Origin: Akkermansia sp.
GTDB lineage: Bacteria > Verrucomicrobiota > Verrucomicrobiia > Verrucomicrobiales > Akkermansiaceae
Assembly: GCA_020047775.1 (NCBI GenBank)
Contig: JAIFNK010000124.1
Span: 1-10,763 of the forward strand
DNA length: 10,763 bases
Reading direction: 5' to 3'
The first letter of the stretch is position 1, and each line of letters begins with the position of its first letter. Below the pieces are notes generated by a model. That model was not told the DNA's origin. It ran no database searches and was given only the letters and a program-made list of their open reading frames with translations. Below are positions 6,101 to 8,322 of the stretch, piece after piece. The position numbers and the translations under genes were made by a program.

Positions 6101-8111
6101 GACGGCCCAGATCACCGGTAATCTCGAACTGAACAAGATGGGAACCGGCAAATTCACCCTCGCTCCCGGCTCGGGCAACACGTTCAACGGAGCCACCACG
6201 GTTCTTGCCGGCATTCTCAGTGTCGGCCACCCCACCTCCCTGCAAAACAGCCCGCTCGACACACTCAACAGCGTGATAGGCGATGCCGCCAACGGCCTGC
6301 AAACCACCGTCACCACCCTCACCCTCGGTGGCCTTCTCGGTGACAAAAACCTCGCCTCCGTCTTCACCACCACCTCCGGCGGTTATTCGGGCGTCACGGC
6401 GGTCACGCTCAACGCCGGTGCCTCCACCACTCACGAATTCTCCGGCGTCATCGCCAATGGAGCCGCCGGCATGACCCTCACCAAGACCGGTCCGGGCACC
6501 CAGATCCTCTCCGGGGCTAACACCTACACCGGCCTGACCAATATCACCGAGGGCGTCATGAAACTAACCGGTGACCGCCCGGTTGCCAATGTCATGGCCG
6601 GCCTCAACGTCGGCGGGACCACCTCTCCGCTCCTCAACATCGCCGGCGACGTTAGAATTGGCGGAGCGGGTTTGGGACTGCGGGTGGGTTACAACAGCGG
6701 AACGGGCACCGTCCATCAGACGGCGGGCACCGTTTCGTTCACCACCGGCGACCTGCTCCTGGTCGGCAACCAGGCGGCCGGCACCTACAACTTGAGCGGC
6801 GGAAGCATCGTCACGACGCAATCCGTGGCCACCCGCGGCCTCATCCTCGGAGTGAACACCGGCAGCAACGGCACCTTCAACATCAGCGGCGGCGTGCTCG
6901 ACCTCGCCACCAACTCCGCCTTGTTAGCCGTCGGGCGTTCCGACACCGCCGCGAACAACACCGCAGTCACCTATCAGCAAACCGGCGGCACGGCCACGGT
7001 CGGAACCCTCACGATCGGCGGTGCTGCCACCGGATCATCGGGTGTGGTCGCCAGCTTCAGCGTCGCCAGCGGTTCCTTCGCGGCGGACAACTTCCCGCTC
7101 CTCGCCGCAGGCGACGCCAATACCGCGACGATCACGATCAGTGGCACTGCGGAAATCACCCTGCCCGCCTTCCCGACCCAGCGCGGCGCGGGTTCCACCG
7201 CGACCCTGCATTTCGACGGCGGCACCCTCAAGCCGCTTGCCGCCAGCGCGGCCTACCTCGGCGGCCTCACCAACGCCTTCATCAAAGAAGGCGGTGCCAC
7301 CTTCGACACCACCCACGGCAGCATCACCATCAGCCAGGCCCTGCTAACGGATACCGTTTCCATCGGCGGCGGCCTGACCAAGGATGGACCCAACGTTCTC
7401 ACCCTCACCGGGACGAACACCTACACCGGCGATACCACCGTGAACGGCGGCACGCTCAGTTTGGGAACCATCAACTCCGGCAACGAGCTCTCCACGGTCA
7501 CCCTCGCCGCCAGTGGCGCCCTCTTGAAACTCAGCTTCTCCGGCACCGACACCGTGGCCAGGCTCTTCATCGGCACCGACCAGAAGCCTGCCGGCCAATA
7601 CGGCCACAGCAGCACCGGCGCGACCAACGCCGGCCTCGGCGTGGGAACCATGGACGCCTTTTTCGCTCCCGGCACCGGCACGCTCACCGTCACCGGCAGC
7701 GCCCCGTTGATCGATTACGCGGCGTGGAAAGCGGCCAACGCCCCGACCGGCACCGCAAGTGACGACTTCGACGGCGACGGCGTGGCCAACGCCGTCGAAT
7801 TCGTGCTCGGAGGCACCAGCGGCACCCGCGATCTCAACCTGCTTCCCACCCTTTCCACCGTGGGCGGAAACCTCGTCTTCAGCTTCGTCCGCGACCAGGC
7901 ATCCATCGACGGCAGCACTGCGCTTGAAATCCAAACGGGCGAAAACCTCGTCGACTGGACTAACAACTACCCGGTACCGGACACCGCCGCGGCAAACACC
8001 CCCGGAGTTTCCGTGCAGAAGAATCTACCGGCCGCGGGTCAGGACACCGTGGTACTCACCCTCCCACTCGCCGGCTTGACGAAATTCGCCCGCCTCAAGG
8101 TCACGCCATGA
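3..8111 (+). CDS. Heparinase II/III-like polysaccharide lyase fused to a giant PATR beta-helix (5' partial)
   Basis: The reading frame is open from the first complete codon (base 3) to TGA at 8109-8111, at least 2,702 codons, so the true start and any signal peptide lie to the left. The GTG at 69 is an ordinary internal valine. Order of parts: DNRLRE/CBM96-like tail (3-158), helical toroid of the alginate-lyase/heparinase II-III type (about 171-1350), heparinase II/III beta-sandwich (about 1370-2630), Pro/Ala linker (about 2640-2675), PATR-type repeats (2676-7700) and a C-terminal EF-loop domain (7710-8108). The family cleaves uronate-containing polysaccharides by beta-elimination, normally in the periplasm or outside the cell. 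Lyase-like signs are a toroid N-W motif, a W-P-E-S-x-x-Y motif, an H-x-H-x-H cluster and an N-N-T-I-I-V-N-G motif. Alginate, heparinoid or another acidic glycan could be the substrate; sequence alone does not decide. No autotransporter beta-barrel is present at the C-terminus. The lyase family call is fairly secure, activity is not. Confidence 0.85.
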   Translation, partial: NTQYAAGAGAGKYVFLRLSSDSVSTSTQRYTLTSANSGAAGSPDTRPQIIYNLPTGFTRPFIWVRDVEKAGILAKISGNTWATSVYNGMISRVAADVASHQSNRDSFLRQLPVDWTLATPKFKTIPAYSESSVRFPAEAKFNDGVDCAVLYYLTGDGKYARLAADVLHNAIKTLLPVAPSTSTGNGGWIFQTDFLKEARVTGTQLPIIYDFLQSWLLTNQVYDVQTAGMVNFNTTNAQSVFRTLYQLVRDHGQKESNWSALMSTCMLNNLLALDNATERNTALQIYLTTGTSRQASLDYDYRNYIKTGDIWPESLQYSGAVGSIRTSHMVLLERVDPNLNLFNPYPNLPLSLPRISYLRYPNGEQVMFGDGGRPGTTGAFSDYEMVYQHALARGRTDLTSFFGSLINGGIAAGHYNRSSLSNYSSLGQHDEPLQLLWQAATLSEPSVTPTLPRTDTLPFAGISLQRNPAPANNSTHGLMGFVGGAAHVHSHASGMSMELFGVGEVMGAKTGTESYGTTINENYYRLFASNNTIIVNGASRGDGGWGDFGINTVQNVAMEPQPFAAAVSPSYSFTCSSFVDDKGTQAEGTQQRTLALVRTSPTTGYYVDVFRSKSTVTNRTVTTLNGNVTNQYHDYIYRNIGETAVDLRADGVTLPLTSQPDRFQNDIGDANEQPGWRYFTNTTVSYPTSQSVKAQFVATVSGIARYMDMHMPAVASREYAKVTSPAILEAPSPYNSKLAPALVVRQTGEAWNKAFAMVFEPHFGSTGGTIHNVTQLLRSGIVAGVKVESSVAGKNLVHYILSNPGAAETYTDASIGLSFTGRFGIASDNGDGTTTLYLGSGSSLSFRGNSVTTANGSSSGAEVRFVPGQTPVVTSNTPVNVVSAPPPAAATWVPTAGGTGFDWTNTANWNPATTPNTVGGIASMNTNITGDQTVNLNAPVTLGELVAGDSSGSQNTSLQQGTGGSLVFDQTDAGMAYLTRTAGGTGTVTFGNNLNITLNDNLTVRLASGSASSTTVIAGTLAGSGKNLTKEGATLTLSLAGANTYSGATRILGGVLSLDHTMALQNTALDTLNSVAGDATNGLRTTQTALTLGGLTGDKNLASVFTTSSGGYSGVTALTLNPGTGAAPNYSGVIANGAATMTLTKAGPGTQILSGSNTYTGSTTIVTGAGTLEIGGTGKLGNGTYAGAIAIGSGSIFRYNSSAAQTLSGAISGAGSIIKGTNTSTLTLSGANTSFTGSVTVNSGTISLGHANALSSASAITLANATALKTSVQNATLAAPITLSGTPAIHAPDFGSGSTISTLTLAGPMSGSGNLTFSSTSTVASNSNQTIRLNAQSSYTGSTTLNPADNDANLIVKLGITNALPVTTVLSLGGVAGGGTGRDAQLDLNGFSQTLGGLQNTAVSLRNQQIINSSTAAALTISNSSNHTFSGTINGANLSLVKSGPGTQTLSGTNNYSGTTTINEGKLLGVVGGNCVNSPVTLANALATYGVSIANNTKTWTCAALTTSAAGKLEFDFGSILPGSVSPLTITGLANFSTTPTVRVVVSTGLAPGTYPLMTWGSVSGTTPTVLSVVKPDGSNAVADGTAASISVTGNTLNLVITTTASLLTKANNTNNLNLGTSWVGGVPPGLATTARWGNGVTSANTTVLGANVTWAGITIVDPTGLVTINAGNTLTLGANANDINMSAATANLTVNCPLVLGDANVWNVATGRTLTIGGVVSSSFPITKQGGGTAILSGVNTYTGDTTISADSGTLEISGTGKLGNGTYAGAIDIGSGSTFKYSSTAAQTLSGAISGSGAILKNTGTSILTLSGPNTSFTGPVTVNTGTLNLGHTDALGDASTISIAGGATLSTQLTGLSINPPITLGSAATNSTISFSRNTSNGGTLTVNSLISGAANLIFTTPDVPSGGTTQTVLLGSSNTYPGKTTITTGNNNNSTTIKAGVANSLPVTTVLTLNGGSGAGSGRTVSFEMNGFDQTLAGLTNSISTLTARFQRITNTSPDLAILTIDNTADFTFGGAGVSSTFNGNTINPTAQITGNLELNKMGTGKFTLAPGSGNTFNGATTVLAGILSVGHPTSLQNSPLDTLNSVIGDAANGLQTTVTTLTLGGLLGDKNLASVFTTTSGGYSGVTAVTLNAGASTTHEFSGVIANGAAGMTLTKTGPGTQILSGANTYTGLTNITEGVMKLTGDRPVANVMAGLNVGGTTSPLLNIAGDVRIGGAGLGLRVGYNSGTGTVHQTAGTVSFTTGDLLLVGNQAAGTYNLSGGSIVTTQSVATRGLILGVNTGSNGTFNISGGVLDLATNSALLAVGRSDTAANNTAVTYQQTGGTATVGTLTIGGAATGSSGVVASFSVASGSFAADNFPLLAAGDANTATITISGTAEITLPAFPTQRGAGSTATLHFDGGTLKPLAASAAYLGGLTNAFIKEGGATFDTTHGSITISQALLTDTVSIGGGLTKDGPNVLTLTGTNTYTGDTTVNGGTLSLGTINSGNELSTVTLAASGALLKLSFSGTDTVARLFIGTDQKPAGQYGHSSTGATNAGLGVGTMDAFFAPGTGTLTVTGSAPLIDYAAWKAANAPTGTASDDFDGDGVANAVEFVLGGTSGTRDLNLLPTLSTVGGNLVFSFVRDQASIDGSTALEIQTGENLVDWTNNYPVPDTAAANTPGVSVQKNLPAAGQDTVVLTLPLAGLTKFARLKVTP
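171..1350 (+). other. Alginate-lyase/heparinase (alpha/alpha) toroid domain of gene 1
   Basis: This helical segment starts with 'RPFIWVRDVEKAGILAKI', a typical opening of bacterial heparinase II/III and alginate-lyase-type toroids. It contains 'LTGDGKYARLAADVLHNAI', the usual inner helix of such toroids. Two motifs are candidates for the active-site cleft: E-S-N-W with Asn codon at 771, and G-D-I-W-P-E-S-L-Q-Y with Tyr codon at 951, which lines up by position with the catalytic Tyr region (W/Y-x-E-G-S-x-x-Y) of PL15/PL17/PL21-type lyases. The residue assignment is by motif memory, not by alignment. Confidence 0.6.
1370..2630 (+). other. Heparinase II/III-like beta-sandwich domain of gene 1
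   Basis: This beta-rich segment opens with 'LPFAGISLQRN', the common first strand of the C-terminal heparinase II/III-like domain (PF07940 type). At 1461-1473 three histidines are spaced H-x-H-x-H, followed by 'SGMSMELFG', matching the 'H.HAD.LS.ELY' signature. 'GAKTGTESYG' follows where many relatives have 'VDPGT..Y', and 'ENYYRLFASNNTIIVNG' (1563-1613) stands where many relatives have 'HNTV.V.G'. The Asp and the second His of the metal-binding pattern known from heparinase II appear to be Lys and Asn here. It ends before a Pro/Ala-rich linker. Confidence 0.6.
2676..3083 (+). other. Trp-rich cap module before first PATR block (gene 1)
   Basis: After the linker 'SAPPPAAAT' the protein changes style: 'TWVPTAGGTGFDWTNTANWNP', then 'GDQTVNLNAPVTLGELVAGD'. 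Proteins of this PATR class often open each beta-helix block with a W-x(n)-W-x(n)-N-W segment followed by 'V.L...VTLG.L..G'. Similar segments occur at about 4869-5180 in this gene and after the signal peptide of gene 2. I read it as the N-terminal capping turn of a beta-helix; no catalytic residues are evident. Confidence 0.5.
3084..3176 (+). repeat. PATR repeat 1 (gene 1)
   Basis: Encodes an 'LTKEGATLTLSLAGANTYSG' unit followed by 'ATRILGGVLSL'. This fits the autotransporter-associated beta-strand repeat consensus L.K.G.G.L.L.G.NTY.G.T.V..G.L.L, with a small insertion. Confidence 0.75.
3129..3482 (+). repeat. Duplicated block A, copy 1 (A1), in gene 1
   Basis: Matches copy A2 at 6177-6530 with a constant offset of 3,048 bases and no net indel. 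Shared protein landmarks are 'LDTLNSV', 'GDKNLASVFTT', 'SGGYSGVTA' and 'YTG'. Exact DNA runs include 28 bases at 3392-3419 (= 6440-6467) and 24 bases at 3444-3467 (= 6492-6515). It holds an atypical insert between PATR units, so it is a specific duplicated module, not just consensus similarity. Confidence 0.85.
3429..3527 (+). repeat. PATR repeat 2 (gene 1)
   Basis: Encodes 'LTKAGPGTQILSGSNTYTG' followed by 'STTIVTGAGTLEIG', close to the PATR consensus. It spans the junction of duplicated blocks A1 and B1. Confidence 0.85.
3516..4199 (+). repeat. Duplicated block B, copy 1 (B1), in gene 1
   Basis: Matches copy B2 at 5268-5954. The offset is 1,752 bases over at least the first 234 bases and 1,755 near the end, so one codon was gained or lost. 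An exact 28-base run lies at 3526-3553 (= 5278-5305). Shared protein landmarks are 'GTGKLGNGTYAGAI', 'AAQTLSGAISG', 'NTSFTG', 'LPVTTVL' and 'QTL.GL'. Similarity is strong at the start and weakens toward the middle. Confidence 0.85.
3651..3749 (+). repeat. PATR-like repeat 3 (gene 1)
   Basis: Encodes 'IIKGTNTSTLTLSGANTSFTG' in two parts, 'IIKGTNTSTLTLSGAN' and 'TSFTGSVTVNSGTISLG', a PATR unit with S-F replacing the usual T-Y. It lies inside block B1. Confidence 0.75.
4320..4409 (+). repeat. PATR repeat 4 (gene 1)
   Basis: Encodes 'LVKSGPGTQTLSGTNNYSG' then 'TTTINEGKLLG'. It closes the first PATR block before a non-repeat beta module. Confidence 0.8.
4410..4823 (+). other. Block-closing beta module (gene 1)
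   Basis: After PATR repeat 4 the repeat pattern stops and a beta domain follows, with 'KLEFDFGSI', 'GLAPGTYPLMTWGSVSG' and 'NTLNLVITT'. A 'G.Y.L...GS..G' strand followed by a closing 'L.L.I' strand is a common end of PATR blocks in verrucomicrobial proteins. A comparable stretch in gene 2 ('GFNGTFHLLQFGSG ... NYLDYVI', about 9412-9570) also sits between its PATR region and the next domain. It contains two cysteines (in 'GNCVNSP' and 'WTCAAL') in an otherwise Cys-poor region. Confidence 0.45.
4824..5180 (+). other. TKANN-type cap module opening second PATR block (gene 1)
   Basis: Begins 'LLTKANNTNNLNLGTSWVGG', followed by 'VPPG' and 'ARWGNG', then 'TWAGITIVDPTGLVTI' and 'GRTLTIGGVV'. This is a second beta-helix cap: a W-containing opener, then a G-I-x-I strand ladder. 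The last codons of the window in gene 2 read 'ITKANNSTNLDS', so the same module starts there. Confidence 0.55.
5181..5279 (+). repeat. PATR repeat 5 (gene 1)
   Basis: Encodes 'ITKQGGGTAILSGVNTYTG' then 'DTTISADSGTLEIS'. It is a canonical PATR unit and passes into block B2. Confidence 0.85.
5268..5954 (+). repeat. Duplicated block B, copy 2 (B2), in gene 1
   Basis: Second copy of block B1 (3516-4199). It includes an (AAC)4 tract near 5805-5816 giving four Asn in a row, at a position where B1 differs in sequence. The two copies keep the same reading frame. Confidence 0.85.
5403..5501 (+). repeat. PATR-like repeat 6 (gene 1)
   Basis: Encodes 'ILKNTGTSILTLSGPN' then 'TSFTGPVTVNTGTLNLG'. It is the B2 counterpart of the repeat at 3651-3749, exactly 1,752 bases downstream. 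Confidence 0.75.
6129..6227 (+). repeat. PATR repeat 7 (gene 1)
   Basis: Encodes 'LNKMGTGKFTLAPGSGNTFNG' in two parts, 'LNKMGTGKFTLAPGSG' and 'NTFNGATTVLAGILSVG', a slightly expanded PATR unit leading into block A2. Confidence 0.7.
6177..6530 (+). repeat. Duplicated block A, copy 2 (A2), in gene 1
   Basis: Second copy of block A1 (3129-3482), collinear at an offset of exactly 3,048 bases. It follows block B2, whereas A1 precedes B1, so the overall order is A1-B1-cap-B2-A2 with all copies in direct orientation. Confidence 0.85.
6477..6572 (+). repeat. PATR repeat 8 (gene 1)
   Basis: Encodes 'LTKTGPGTQILSGANTYTG' then 'LTNITEGVMKLTG'. It is the A2 counterpart of the repeat at 3429-3527, but here it ends the block and the sequence diverges after 'YTG'. 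Confidence 0.8.
6650..7080 (+). repeat. Second beta-repeat type: G-T-x-N-x-S-G-G ladder (gene 1)
   Basis: The repeats here differ from PATR. Units run as an 'L.VG' strand, then 'G(T/S)...GTYNLSGGSI' or 'GTFNISGGVL' or 'TVHQTAGTV' or 'TYQQTGGTATV'. Visible units start near 6703 (HQTAGT), 6781 (TYNLSGG), 6874 (TFNISGG) and 6970 (TYQQTGG). Spacing is irregular, about 80-95 bases. This resembles the 'L.IG..G.G...QTGG.V' beta-helix ladder seen in many secreted PATR-containing proteins. Inferred role is structural. Confidence 0.6.
7374..7466 (+). repeat. PATR repeat 9, last in gene 1
   Basis: Encodes 'LTKDGPNVLTLTGTNTYTG' then 'DTTVNGGTLSLG', near-consensus PATR. It is followed by a closing beta stretch ('ARLFIGTDQKPAGQYG') and then the C-terminal domain. 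Confidence 0.85.
7710..8108 (+). other. C-terminal EF-loop plus beta tail domain (gene 1)
   Basis: The segment 'IDYAAWKAANAPTGTASDDF' leads into a loop at 7764-7799 reading D-F-D-G-D-G-V-A-N-A-V-E. Asp at loop positions 1, 3 and 5 and Glu at 12 are as expected for an EF-hand/dockerin-like calcium site. 'EFVLGG', 'LEIQTGENLVDW' and a final 'LTKFARLKVTP' follow. Many large secreted verrucomicrobial proteins share this 'W...DFDGDG..N..E...G' plus 'ARL.V' ending. Its function is unknown; a sorting or surface-anchoring role is only inference. Confidence 0.7.
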
Positions 8112-8229
8112 CCGCATCGCGTGCCTCATCTAGACTTCGCCAGAATCTCCAGTAGGTTTGAATACCTCCTCTTAAGTCCCAGCCATTCCGATGAATTTCC
8201 AAGCAACCCATCTTCCGGTAACATCCCGG
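8112..8229. other. 118-base intergenic gap
   Basis: No convincing sigma-70 promoter, Shine-Dalgarno sequence or rho-independent terminator is visible. The best inverted repeat (8154-8167) has only four paired bases and no T-run. The gap is short and both genes lie on the + strand, so co-transcription is plausible but not shown. Confidence 0.5.
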
Positions 8230-8322
8230 ATGAGCACCTCAGTCTCCGGTGCCGACAAGCGAATGACGGCCCTCACCATGCTGGCGGCGCTGCTTGCCCT
8301 TGGTGCCTCCCCTGCGCAAGCC
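8230..8322 (+). other. Signal peptide of gene 2
   Basis: Residues 1-31 show a polar start with K10-R11, a hydrophobic core 'MLAALLALGA' and a cleavage-type end 'SPAQA' before 'ATRYWDGG' (A-x-A rule, Sec/signal peptidase I type). There is no lipobox Cys. Export to the periplasm or beyond is expected. Confidence 0.85.

Noticed and set aside
3084..7466. Regularly recurring DNA segments as a possible CRISPR or other non-coding array
   Set aside because: The repeats are in-frame protein repeats of 90-100 bases with divergent copies and irregular spacing. There is no short identical repeat with unique spacers.
8108..8155. ATGA overlap with the end of gene 1 opening a small frame
   Set aside because: The frame stops after 15 codons and has no ribosome binding site or recognisable peptide.
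8154..8167. Small inverted repeat in the intergenic gap as a terminator
   Set aside because: It has only four paired bases, AT-rich loop ends and no following T-run, so it is too weak to call.
8191..8229. Extension of gene 2 to the in-frame ATG at 8191
   Set aside because: It would add 13 residues to an already long signal-peptide n-region, and the codons there lack the high GC3 of the rest of the gene. It stays possible but is less likely.
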